Of a DNA stretch of 64,000 nucleotides, positions 7,736 to 16,309 are shown one piece after another. Positions within the stretch are counted from its first letter, which is position 1; each line of letters begins with the position of its first letter. Position numbers and translations under genes: made by a program. The stretch spans positions 62,001-126,000 of the forward strand of contig NZ_QOWE01000021.1 of the NCBI RefSeq assembly GCF_003334855.1, in the 5' to 3' direction. The notes under the pieces were generated by a model. That model ran no database searches. It was not told the origin of the DNA and saw only the letters and a list, made by a program, of their open reading frames with translations. This stretch comes from Larkinella punicea. Lineage in GTDB: Bacteria; Bacteroidota; Bacteroidia; Cytophagales; Spirosomataceae.

Positions 7736-8791
7736 ATGAAAACCGTCTTTCTGCTGAGTGCATTTTTGATCGCCTTTCTGGCCTGTAACGACTCCGTTAC
7801 GCCCAACACCCCACCCAAAACCTACGATTTTTCGGCTGTAGACAAATACCTTGAGGAGAACCTCGGCGTCTATCAGGATAGCGTACTGGTGCTGGTTTCC
7901 CAGAACGGGCAGGTGATTTACCAAAAAGAAGTGAACCTGACCACAGGTACAAACCGGCTGATTGCATCGGCTTCCAAATGGCTGTCGGGCGCGGTGATCA
8001 TGAGTCTGGTCGATGAAAAGAAGCTGGCGTTGACCGACACCGTTGGTAAATTCCTGCCCATTTTTACCCGATACGGAAAAGGCAACATCACGATCCGGCA
8101 GTTGTTTTCGCACACCTCCGGTTTTCCGGGCGACTCCCCCGAGAAGTTTGAATACCGGCGTGACCTGACCCTGGCGCAAGCCGTCGATTCGCTGGCGGTG
8201 TATACCAAACTGACCAACCCGCCCGGCAAAGCCTTCAATTACGGCAGTGCGAGCATGCACGTTGCCGGACGGATTGCGGAACTGGTTTCCGGCAAATCCT
8301 GGCAGGTGCTGTTCAATGAGAAAATTGCGGTTCCCTGCGGGATGCAGGCGACGTATCTGCTGACCAGCCTGAAAAACCCCTTGATGGCCGGTGGTGCCCG
8401 TACCTCCGCCCGCGATTACCTGAATTTTCTGGAAATGATCAACCAGAAAGGTGTGTTTAAAGACAAGCGGGTTTTGAGTGAGCAGGCCATCGCGGAGATG
8501 CTCAGTGACCAAACCGCTGGTGCCACGATTCAGGGAACGCCCTACCCCACCAACCCGTACTCTCCCCATCCGACGGTCGGCGTTCGCTACGGCATCGGAA
8601 ACTGGCGGGATGTGGTGGACGCTTCCGGAAAAGCCCTCGAAACCAGCAGCCCCGGCCTGTTTGGCGCGCACCCCTGGCAGGATTCCAAAAACAGCGTGAC
8701 CGGTATTATCTTTACGCGCACCACAACCCGGCAAAGTGCCACCACGAGCTTGAAAATCAGGGAGATGATTCGGGCTACCATTGAGAAATAG
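7736..8791 (+). CDS. Serine hydrolase lipoprotein, beta-lactamase/DD-peptidase class C family
   Basis: This 351-residue protein of the class C beta-lactamase superfamily is probably a periplasmic or outer-membrane lipoprotein. A lipobox ends at Cys17 (AFLAC). The catalytic SxxK tetrad is S78-A-S-K81 within IASASKWLSG. The second motif position is Y169-G-S171 in NYGSASM, and HTSGFPG at about 126-132 is typical of the family. YGS instead of YSN is common in the esterase and peptidase branches, so a true antibiotic lactamase is unlikely. A substrate cannot be named. The gene has a terminator upstream and no same-strand neighbour close by, so it is probably monocistronic. Confidence 0.85.
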   Translation: MKTVFLLSAFLIAFLACNDSVTPNTPPKTYDFSAVDKYLEENLGVYQDSVLVLVSQNGQVIYQKEVNLTTGTNRLIASASKWLSGAVIMSLVDEKKLALTDTVGKFLPIFTRYGKGNITIRQLFSHTSGFPGDSPEKFEYRRDLTLAQAVDSLAVYTKLTNPPGKAFNYGSASMHVAGRIAELVSGKSWQVLFNEKIAVPCGMQATYLLTSLKNPLMAGGARTSARDYLNFLEMINQKGVFKDKRVLSEQAIAEMLSDQTAGATIQGTPYPTNPYSPHPTVGVRYGIGNWRDVVDASGKALETSSPGLFGAHPWQDSKNSVTGIIFTRTTTRQSATTSLKIREMIRATIEK

Positions 8792-9021
8792 CGGTTGGGT
8801 TTACCGGGACATCTTCGGAAGAAGCTATGTTTCTGTTTTAGTCAATGCTTACAGATAGCCAACTTCTTCGACATGAAAGTTCCGTTTTGGCTTAAATCAA
8901 GTTCCTAAACCCAGGTGAGATGTCTTGAAACTACGCTGCTTTATATTGACTATAAGTGACTTTACGTGGATATATCCGTCTAACAAGCTAAATGTCAATT
9001 ATCCACCTAAAGAAAACTACT

Positions 9022-12000
9022 ATGAAGACGGCATCTACCTGGCTTATCATCAGAGCCATAAAACTAGTTCTGGTCTTTTCAATTTGGACTGGCTTTTCCT
9101 ACGGACAAGACATTGACGATGATCCTTTACCTGCAGGCAATGTGGCCTATTCTCCCGTTGGAATCGGCGTAAAAGAAATGCATAAAAAGACCAGTCAAAG
9201 CGTCGTTTGGTTCAAACGACATCCTGAACGGTATATGCAAGTTCCTGGTTCTGGTACTGGCTATTTTATTCAGACCGATCCCAAGCTGGATCATTACTGC
9301 TTTCTAACCGCCGGACATGTTCTATATGACGGGAATGATGTGCTGGAGAAAAATCGAACCATGTTATTGGACATGGCTTTTCAGACGGTTTATATTAACC
9401 CCAGATCAAATCCTGCCACCTACCAGGCCGTTGTAGGACGCCCATCCGGTGTGCCGGTTTCAACAACCGTGGTCGTTGCGAAAGTCAATGGCAAGGGAAC
9501 ATTAAGTTGGAAAGATTATGCCCTCGTCAAAGTCCCCAAATCAGAAGTATCTGGTATTCCTTTTCGATTGCATGGTTTCCAATTTCTTGCAAATAAATCC
9601 CTCCCTTTAACCCGGCTGAATGATGATGCGATGAAGTCAGCCTACGTTATTCATCATAAAGAAGGTCGACCACAACAAATCTCAACACTTCAAAAGCGCG
9701 CTTACGTCCAGCCAGGCACAAATCCCACGAAGCAATATTCGTCAGCCTGGGCAATGCCAAACTGGTCAGGTGCGTTAGGCCCTGGTGCTTCCGGCGCTCC
9801 GCTGGTTTTGCCGACTTTAGGTGGCACCTTCATTGACCCACCAGCCATTGGGATCTATGTTGGCCGACCGGCCAACATAGATCCCCCTTATTTTCCAATG
9901 ATTTCACCGACTGATACGTCTGATTTTGTCTTTGTTCAATTAGCTACTCCGGAGTTAAAAAACTATATCCTGGCAAACTGTACGGGTAATCTCAAAGAAG
10001 ACGAATATAAAACAAGTCAGAACAAGCCGGTTGCTCTGAATACAAAAGCGCTCGAAGATTTATTGGATGAAGCAGTTTCTTTCATTAATAAAGATATTGA
10101 TTATTTGAAGGGAACTTCCCTGACTACACTAAATTTAGGAGGAAGTGGGTCAGCGGCTGAGGCAATTACCGCTTTAGACACGTACAAACAAAAAGCAAAT
10201 GCACTGAAGCAGTTAATCAAAGCGAACGGCGCACCTGCACAAATTCAGTCACAGGTTCTGGAACTTGATTTACGAATGACCGCAATAGAATCAAGATTAG
10301 AACGGCTAACCTTGAAACCTTCTCTGACTCCTTTAAATCCTTCAACAGTACAGGCAAATGCGGTTAATGCCTTGACCTATCTGGGCAGGTATTTACTTGA
10401 GGTATTGGTATCGAATTCAGTAAGCAGACCGATCTTCGACAAACCGATAGATGCTCGTTATGTATATACAAATTTAGCCCTTACCATCCCAACGCTTAAA
10501 ACACGACTTTCATCGGTTCAAGATCGAATGCTGTTTTTAGCAAACAATATCTTTTCACCCAAGCGAGCAAAGCGGGATATTACGGGTCAACCCCCGCAAG
10601 TACAAGCGCCGAACGAGGTCGTCAGTCTTCAACAGAAAGTATTGGAAACCATTCAGGCTGTTAACTCTTACCTTTTATCAACTTCTGATTTTCAAAACAA
10701 CAATCTTAGTTTTCTGTTTGGTGCAGAATATTTTTATAACAACCGGGAGACCAACTCCAACCGGTTCTTACTGACCAATTTTTACGAAGAGGAGTATCTT
10801 ATTACCGAGTATATTGCCGGTAAAATCGATGAAGAAATAGCGAAAGCCAAGACGAATAAAACCACATATTCAACGGCATTTGTCACCGACTGTACTCAGA
10901 AAGTAAATGAAATCCGAGATTATCTAAGTCGGCTGAAAGCTGCTAATTATCCGAAAAGCTTTATAACTGTGGTGGGAAGTAAGGTAGGTAATCTGGCTTA
11001 TTCGACGTTCAACGATAAAGCCAACTTTACGATCAATAATTATACCCCCGACCTAAACTGGCAAAAACTGGATCTTAGTTATAGTCAGACCAACTCATTT
11101 GGTTATCAGTATATTTCACCCGGACTCTCCACAAATCTCAAAGCCATCGAAGGGAAATACGAATCATATTTTACTTTTCCATGCCTGTCGAAAACAAAAG
11201 TATCCTTAGGCAACTGGTATTCGAGCCGATTTAAAGTGACAGGAACCATCAACCTGGACAATATTGGACAAATTACGATTCATCCCTATCTCCAGGACTT
11301 CCTGAATCGCAATGCGATCACACTACAAAAGAAAGGGAGTGTTGCGTCCAGATCAGGAAGTGAAAACAAGATGATTACCTATGATTATGTTTTTGATCAA
11401 GCCAAATTACCAAATCCTGGTGAGGGATTTGTAACTGGATTCAATATTGATAACTATATTAAAACACAGACTGAAAAACCGGCTTTGACGTTCGGTCAAA
11501 GGAATAATATGGTTTCATTCGAAATGGCAAGTCCCGAAATTCTGCTGGTAGCCCGCGCTCTTAAACAAGTTTCTTGCGTAGTAGATGCTCCAGGATATGA
11601 ACATTCGACAGAAGAGGAGACCAATCGACCTAATGATTATGTTGGTTATAATTTATACCTGATGAAACGTTATGTGGGCGATTATCTGACTTTTAAATAC
11701 CGAATTGAATTAGATAACACGATTGGGTGGGACTTCGACCTTTCAATAGCCGAGTCGGAGTCTCCGATCGTTCCCGGAAAGTACTATCAAATTAAAAATA
11801 GGGGTACGGGTCGTTATATTGAACCAAGTGGTGATACGGGACTCCAGATGGCGCAAGGACCGGGGAATAGCGGATATGTTGATGATTGGCGTTTCAGTTT
11901 GAATGCCGACGGCAGTTATTCGATCTACGAACGCATGCTAAACCCCTATTATGTCGCTGAAATTCCGGGGAGTAGTACCACGAGCGGTATCCAGTTAACG

Positions 12001-12513
12001 TTAAATAGACCCAACGATGGGCTGAACCAAAAGTGGGAAATTATTCCCTCCCCCGCCAAGTTTGGTTATTATGTAATCAGGTCGCTGGTAAGCTCCAATT
12101 CTCCTTTGCAGATGACGGCGACGACCAATCCCAATTATTGGGAAAGTGGCACTAAAATCATGTCAGTACCACTGGATCGAACAGCGTATCAGGATTGGAC
12201 ATTTGAGTCAGGTTCAGGTGCACGGCAATCGGCCGTTTCAATTCCCACGGAGACGGTTATTGAGGAAGATCAAAATCGTCCGGTATTACATCCCAATCCG
12301 GTCACCGATCAATTGCAACTGAACCTTCCTGTTGGTTATGAACAGAGTGTTATTACGATTTCTACGGCATCGGGAGCAGGTATGAATCTTTTTGTTGAAA
12401 ACCAGGGACTTCGACGAGTGGTTGATGTGCGGTCATTAAAACCTGGTCTATACTTTATTCAGGTGCAGTGTGCGGGCAAACCCCGACATGCCTTAAAATT
12501 CCTGAAACAGTAA
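9022..12513 (+). CDS. Secreted trypsin-like serine protease with ricin-like lectin and T9SS sorting domains
   Basis: The frame is open from 8992, but ATG 9022 gives a proper signal peptide (MKTASTWLIIRAIKLVLVF to SYG) and is preferred, giving 1163 residues. A trypsin-like domain fills the first 300 residues: His in FLTAGHVLY, Asp in WKDYALVKV and Ser in PGASGAPLVLP form the triad. A long unassigned, partly helical middle region follows. A beta-trefoil, ricin-type module then begins at about residue 915 (GKYYQIKNRGTGRYIEPSG, later LNQKWEIIP). The last 75 residues form a type A T9SS C-terminal domain (HPNPVTDQLQLNLP, ending KPGLYFIQVQ). The protein is therefore likely exported by type IX secretion. 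The gene is clearly AT-richer than its neighbours, which suggests transfer. Confidence 0.85.
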   Translation: MKTASTWLIIRAIKLVLVFSIWTGFSYGQDIDDDPLPAGNVAYSPVGIGVKEMHKKTSQSVVWFKRHPERYMQVPGSGTGYFIQTDPKLDHYCFLTAGHVLYDGNDVLEKNRTMLLDMAFQTVYINPRSNPATYQAVVGRPSGVPVSTTVVVAKVNGKGTLSWKDYALVKVPKSEVSGIPFRLHGFQFLANKSLPLTRLNDDAMKSAYVIHHKEGRPQQISTLQKRAYVQPGTNPTKQYSSAWAMPNWSGALGPGASGAPLVLPTLGGTFIDPPAIGIYVGRPANIDPPYFPMISPTDTSDFVFVQLATPELKNYILANCTGNLKEDEYKTSQNKPVALNTKALEDLLDEAVSFINKDIDYLKGTSLTTLNLGGSGSAAEAITALDTYKQKANALKQLIKANGAPAQIQSQVLELDLRMTAIESRLERLTLKPSLTPLNPSTVQANAVNALTYLGRYLLEVLVSNSVSRPIFDKPIDARYVYTNLALTIPTLKTRLSSVQDRMLFLANNIFSPKRAKRDITGQPPQVQAPNEVVSLQQKVLETIQAVNSYLLSTSDFQNNNLSFLFGAEYFYNNRETNSNRFLLTNFYEEEYLITEYIAGKIDEEIAKAKTNKTTYSTAFVTDCTQKVNEIRDYLSRLKAANYPKSFITVVGSKVGNLAYSTFNDKANFTINNYTPDLNWQKLDLSYSQTNSFGYQYISPGLSTNLKAIEGKYESYFTFPCLSKTKVSLGNWYSSRFKVTGTINLDNIGQITIHPYLQDFLNRNAITLQKKGSVASRSGSENKMITYDYVFDQAKLPNPGEGFVTGFNIDNYIKTQTEKPALTFGQRNNMVSFEMASPEILLVARALKQVSCVVDAPGYEHSTEEETNRPNDYVGYNLYLMKRYVGDYLTFKYRIELDNTIGWDFDLSIAESESPIVPGKYYQIKNRGTGRYIEPSGDTGLQMAQGPGNSGYVDDWRFSLNADGSYSIYERMLNPYYVAEIPGSSTTSGIQLTLNRPNDGLNQKWEIIPSPAKFGYYVIRSLVSSNSPLQMTATTNPNYWESGTKIMSVPLDRTAYQDWTFESGSGARQSAVSIPTETVIEEDQNRPVLHPNPVTDQLQLNLPVGYEQSVITISTASGAGMNLFVENQGLRRVVDVRSLKPGLYFIQVQCAGKPRHALKFLKQ

Positions 12514-12539
12514 AACCGCCAATGAAATAAAATCAACGA

Positions 12540-12589
12540 CCTACCAAAAGAGCATCGGCCGGACAAGTGCCTTTTTGGTAGGTTTTTTT
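12540..12589 (+). terminator. Rho-independent terminator after the secreted protease gene
   Basis: CCTACCAAAA (12540-12549) pairs with TTTTGGTAGG (12573-12582), and a run of seven T follows. It starts 27 bases after the stop codon of the protease gene. Confidence 0.85.
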
Positions 12590-12697
12590 CGATCTTTTAA
12601 AAATAAAACCCAGAGCTTCTACGTCTCGATAGATTGCAAGATTTAGAAGCACTTTTAAGATGAAATTAGAATTATCTGACATAATTTATACGCCTGG

Positions 12698-14065
12698 TTA
12701 AAACGGCAGCGCAGGCAAACGGACGGAAACCGTGGTTCCCAGATGCGGGACGGACTGAATCTGGAGAACGCCCTGGTGCAGGCTGATGATCTTTTCCGCC
12801 AGCGTGAGCCCCAGACCAAATCCCTGAATGCCGCCCACGTTACCGGCCCGCATCATGGGCAGAAACACATCGGACAACTGCGCTTCGGGAATACCGATGC
12901 CCTGATCGACGACATCGATAACGACCCAGGAAGGCTGGTAGGTCACCTGAACCTGCACCGGCTGGTGGCTGGAATATTTACAGGCGTTGTCGATGATGTT
13001 GATCAGGGCCGTGCGCAGCAGGCTGTTGTTGCCAACCACCTTGATCACCGAACTGCTCTCCGTAAAAATATCGGTCAGTTGGAGTTCAATGGCCTGTTCG
13101 GGGTATTTTTCCTGAAAATAGGTTACCGTATCCAGAATGGTATCGACCAGATTGATGTCTTCCAGCAACCGCGACGGATTCAGCCCTTCCACTTCGGTTA
13201 AACGCAGCAGGGAGTTGGCCAAATCGATGGCACCATCCAATCGAAACAGGGCTTTCTCGATGCTCTGGTGCGTGGCTTCCAGCGTCTGATCGTAGGCCAA
13301 ACTCGTTTCCAACATGCCTTTGACCACCGTCAGGGGCGTCCGGATTTCGTGGGAAGCATAGCCGATAAAATGCTCGTGGCTCAGTGCCAGTTGTTGCAAC
13401 TGGCTCAACAGGTCGTTGAACGATCCGGCCAGATAGCTGGCTTCGTCGGGCTGGGGTTCGTGAATCAGCCGAAACGAGAAATCATTGACCGTGGCGGCAT
13501 TAATCTGGCGAATGAGCTGGTCGAACGGGTACATGGCCCGGCTGGCAAATAAAAAACCGGCCAGAACAATGACCACCAGCGAAAGAAAATTGCCGCCGAT
13601 CAGGATGGCCACCAGATTCCGGCTGGTCTGTCGCCCACTCAGGTCATAGGCCGTCACAATGGCAACGTAAACCTGATTTTGATGCCGGAACGAGAGCGCA
13701 ACACCTTCCTTCGGGGCCTCCCACTCCGGACTCTGGTAGGTAAAATACACTTCTTCGCGACGGGCCTCCTCAAGCAATTCGGGCGGTGGCGGGTAATCGT
13801 CGGGGCCAGTCGAGGCATAGATTCGCTGGTTTTGGTCGTCAAAAAGCGTTTCGTGCTGCTCGGGTAAGGTCAGGTAGGTCGATTGCTGAAATTCGCTGCG
13901 GTTCAGAAAATAAGTTTGAGCCGCCAGGGCCCGGCGCTGCAACCGGGTCTTCATCAGCGAACTGCGGTAGGATTCGTAGGCCTGAAAAATAAACACGGAG
14001 AACAGAATGAGCAAAGCCGCTACCAGCAGACCAAACGCAATGGTTATCTTCTGCTTGATGCTCAT
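12698..14065 (-). CDS. Sensor histidine kinase (OmpR-partner type, HAMP-HisKA-HATPase)
   Basis: This 455-residue membrane kinase has helices at about 7-28 and 152-174 around a periplasmic sensor of about 120 residues, then a HAMP linker at 175-228. The phospho-accepting His239 sits in ASHEIRTPL. The ATP-binding domain has the N box (INIIDNACKYS, N356/N360), the D box (DQGIGIP, 387-393) and the GFGLGL loop at 415-420. The start overlaps the stop of the response regulator gene by four bases (ATGA), so the two form one operon with the regulator first. Four phased repeats lie between this pair and the divergent efflux operon, so the signal is probably a compound that the pump removes. The nature of the signal is not visible. 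Confidence 0.92.
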   Translation of the reverse strand: MSIKQKITIAFGLLVAALLILFSVFIFQAYESYRSSLMKTRLQRRALAAQTYFLNRSEFQQSTYLTLPEQHETLFDDQNQRIYASTGPDDYPPPPELLEEARREEVYFTYQSPEWEAPKEGVALSFRHQNQVYVAIVTAYDLSGRQTSRNLVAILIGGNFLSLVVIVLAGFLFASRAMYPFDQLIRQINAATVNDFSFRLIHEPQPDEASYLAGSFNDLLSQLQQLALSHEHFIGYASHEIRTPLTVVKGMLETSLAYDQTLEATHQSIEKALFRLDGAIDLANSLLRLTEVEGLNPSRLLEDINLVDTILDTVTYFQEKYPEQAIELQLTDIFTESSSVIKVVGNNSLLRTALINIIDNACKYSSHQPVQVQVTYQPSWVVIDVVDQGIGIPEAQLSDVFLPMMRAGNVGGIQGFGLGLTLAEKIISLHQGVLQIQSVPHLGTTVSVRLPALPF

Positions 14066-14739
14066 GGTTCGGCACCGATCATATACCCGACTCCAAAGAC
14101 CGTGTGCAACAGCTTCGGTTCTACGGTATCAATTTTCCGGCGCAGGTAGTTGATGTACACGTCTACAACGTTGGTGTTGGTATTAAAATGCACATCCCAG
14201 ACATTTTCCTGAATGCTCACCCGGCTCACCACCCGCCCCTGATTGGCGAGCAGATACTCCAGCAGGGCATATTCCCGCGCCGTCAGGCTAATGCGCTGCC
14301 CGGCCCGCCAGACCTGGTGCGACTGCGTATCGAGTTCCAGATCCAAAAGTTGAAGCCGCTGGGGTAGCAACGGCCGGGGCGAATTCCGCCGGGCGAGGGC
14401 TTTCAGCCGAAAAAGCAACTCTTTAAAAGCGAACGGTTTGGTCAGGTAATCGTCGGCACCGGATTCGAAGCCCAGCACTTTGTTGTCCAGACTCCCCAGT
14501 GCCGTCAGCAGAATGACGGGAATGGCCGGCCAGTTCTGCTTGATATACCGGCACAGATCGTAGCCATTCATGCCGGGAATATTGACGTCCAGCACGACCA
14601 CATCGAACCGGTGTTCGTTGACCAGACTCCGGCCAATAACGCCATCAAACGCCGTCGAAACCGAAATCCCCTCGGACTGCAGTCCCTTCTGGATGAACTG
14701 CGCCAGTTCAACATCATCTTCTACAAGTAAGACATTCAT
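14062..14739 (-). CDS. OmpR/PhoB-family response regulator
   Basis: This 225-residue protein has a receiver domain with the acidic pocket E7/D8/D9, phospho-acceptor D51 in VVLDVNIPG and Lys102 in YLTKPFAF. A winged-helix DNA-binding domain covers about 128-222 (SLTAREYALLEYLLANQGRV, NVVDVYINYLRRKID). Regulators of this class bind pairs of direct repeats spaced 11 bp apart, and exactly such repeats lie 71-108 bases upstream of its start (14810-14847). It is co-transcribed with the kinase and divergent from the TolC/RND/adaptor operon, which is the likely target. Confidence 0.93.
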   Translation of the reverse strand: MNVLLVEDDVELAQFIQKGLQSEGISVSTAFDGVIGRSLVNEHRFDVVVLDVNIPGMNGYDLCRYIKQNWPAIPVILLTALGSLDNKVLGFESGADDYLTKPFAFKELLFRLKALARRNSPRPLLPQRLQLLDLELDTQSHQVWRAGQRISLTAREYALLEYLLANQGRVVSRVSIQENVWDVHFNTNTNVVDVYINYLRRKIDTVEPKLLHTVFGVGYMIGAEP

Positions 14740-14809
14740 AGGCTGTCTACCGTCTTTTTTAGGCTAAATGTAGCAACAAAGTAACCAATTCGGGGGGTTG
14801 GCCCGGACT

Positions 14810-14847
14810 CTAACCAAATTCTAATAAGTCACTAATCAGCCTTTAAT
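14810..14847 (+). promoter_or_regulatory. Four 11-bp-phased direct repeats, likely response regulator binding site
   Basis: CTAAC (14810), CTAAT (14821), CTAAT (14832) and TTAAT (14843) recur at exactly 11-base steps between the divergent response regulator and efflux genes. This is the spacing used by OmpR/PhoB-type regulators, which bind direct repeats on one face of the helix. The last repeat overlaps the in-frame ATG at 14846, which argues that the TolC gene begins at 14918 instead. Confidence 0.65.
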
Positions 14848-14917
14848 GGAAGGGGTGGTTATTTTGAAAAGGAATTGTTGCGACCCGTACAGCCTGATTC
14901 TTATTTTGAAACGCACT

Positions 14918-16288
14918 ATGATTCAACGTCATCTGCTTGCCTTTGTATTTTTGCTGGGAAGTTCACCCCAGTTGTTTTCCCAGACGCTAACGCTGGAGGG
15001 AGCGGTTGAAGCTTCCTTTGCCCAATACCCCACACTGGCGGCTCAGCGGTCGGCGCTGGATGCCATCCGCGCCAACGTCCGGGTCGTCCGCGACAACCGC
15101 CTGCCCAATGTCAGGCTGCACGATCAGATCAACATCGGAACGGCCAACGGGTTGTCAGGTTCTTATTTTTCACTGGGCCTGATTGTACCGACTTCGGGTG
15201 GACGCCGGGCCGAAAACCGCCCGGATCTCGCATCGGGCAATGTGGCGCTGGCGACCGCCGACTGGGAAATCTACAACTTTGGCCGGTTTTCGGCGGAAGA
15301 CAAGCTCGTTCGCAGCGATGTCGCCGTCAGCGAAGCGAACCTCCAGCGCGAGCAGTTCGGGTTGCGCCAGACGGTGATTAGCAGTTACCTCGATTTATAC
15401 TGGACGGAGCAGAATCTGCTCATCGAAGAGCAGAACCTGGCCCGGGTCGATACCGTGCGCCGGATCATCGTCAACCTGGTTCGCAACGGCGTCAAGCCCG
15501 GCCTGGATTCTTCTCTCGCCAACGTCGCGCTTTCCCGCGCCCGGCTGGCCTACCTCCGGATGCAGGAAGAACGGCAGCGCGCGCGGGTTCAACTGGCCAC
15601 GCTGACGGGTCGCCCGGCCGAAGAGGTAAAAATCGATACCGCCTTCCGGGTCGGGCCTTTGCTGGTTCCGCTTTCGACATCGCTCACCCCACCGACGCAT
15701 CCGCTCCTGCGGGTTCAGGAACGACTGGTCACCCGGCAAACCGCCGAAATTGATCTGATTCGAAAATCGGCGCTTCCGAGAGTCTCGCTGCTGGCGGCCA
15801 CCTGGGCACGGGGGTCCAGTCTGGATGTCGAAAACAACTTCGGCCCGGTGGCGAAAGGGCTGGCCTATAGCCGCACAAACTACCTGCTCGGCATTGCCGG
15901 AACGGTCAATCTGATGGATTTTCGACGGGCTTCTCACCGCATTAAGCTCCAGCAATTCCGGATTGAGGAAGCCCGCAATCAGTTGGCCGTGGCCAAGTTG
16001 CAACTCCAGAATGCGGTGGGGATTGCCGACGCCCAGCTTTCCGTCGTTCAGAGCGAACTAAGCGAACTGCCGAACACCCTCCGCTCGGCCCAGGATGCGT
16101 ACAACCAGCGGTTTTCACTCTACAACAACGGACTGGAAACGATTTTGAGCCTGACCGACGCCCTGACGCTGCTCACGGCGGTGGAGAAAGAAGCCGTGCA
16201 GACCCGCGCTCAGGCCGTTCAACTCCGGTTGCAACGCGCTCAGGCAACCGACAATTTTGAGGAATTCTATTCGCTGTTCCGGCGCTAA
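14918..16288 (+). CDS. TolC-family outer membrane efflux protein (RND operon)
   Basis: The frame is open from 14846, but ATG 14918 begins a clean signal peptide (MIQRHLLAFVFLLGSSPQLF) and clears the regulator binding repeats, so 456 residues are assigned. The mature part has the two TolC-type halves of long helices, with a typical start (LTLEGAVEASFAQYPTLAAQ) and central helices rich in Gln, Arg and Ala (SRARLAYLRMQEERQRARVQ). It would form the trimeric outer-membrane channel of the pump encoded just downstream. The next gene starts 22 bases later. Confidence 0.9.
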   Translation: MIQRHLLAFVFLLGSSPQLFSQTLTLEGAVEASFAQYPTLAAQRSALDAIRANVRVVRDNRLPNVRLHDQINIGTANGLSGSYFSLGLIVPTSGGRRAENRPDLASGNVALATADWEIYNFGRFSAEDKLVRSDVAVSEANLQREQFGLRQTVISSYLDLYWTEQNLLIEEQNLARVDTVRRIIVNLVRNGVKPGLDSSLANVALSRARLAYLRMQEERQRARVQLATLTGRPAEEVKIDTAFRVGPLLVPLSTSLTPPTHPLLRVQERLVTRQTAEIDLIRKSALPRVSLLAATWARGSSLDVENNFGPVAKGLAYSRTNYLLGIAGTVNLMDFRRASHRIKLQQFRIEEARNQLAVAKLQLQNAVGIADAQLSVVQSELSELPNTLRSAQDAYNQRFSLYNNGLETILSLTDALTLLTAVEKEAVQTRAQAVQLRLQRAQATDNFEEFYSLFRR

Positions 16289-16309
16289 CCCACCCTAAAT
16301 TTCCTGCTT

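Noticed and set aside
14846-14917. Extended N-terminus of the first TolC protein from ATG 14846
   Set aside because: The added residues do not form a signal peptide, and this start lies within the phased regulator repeats. ATG 14918 gives a normal exported protein.
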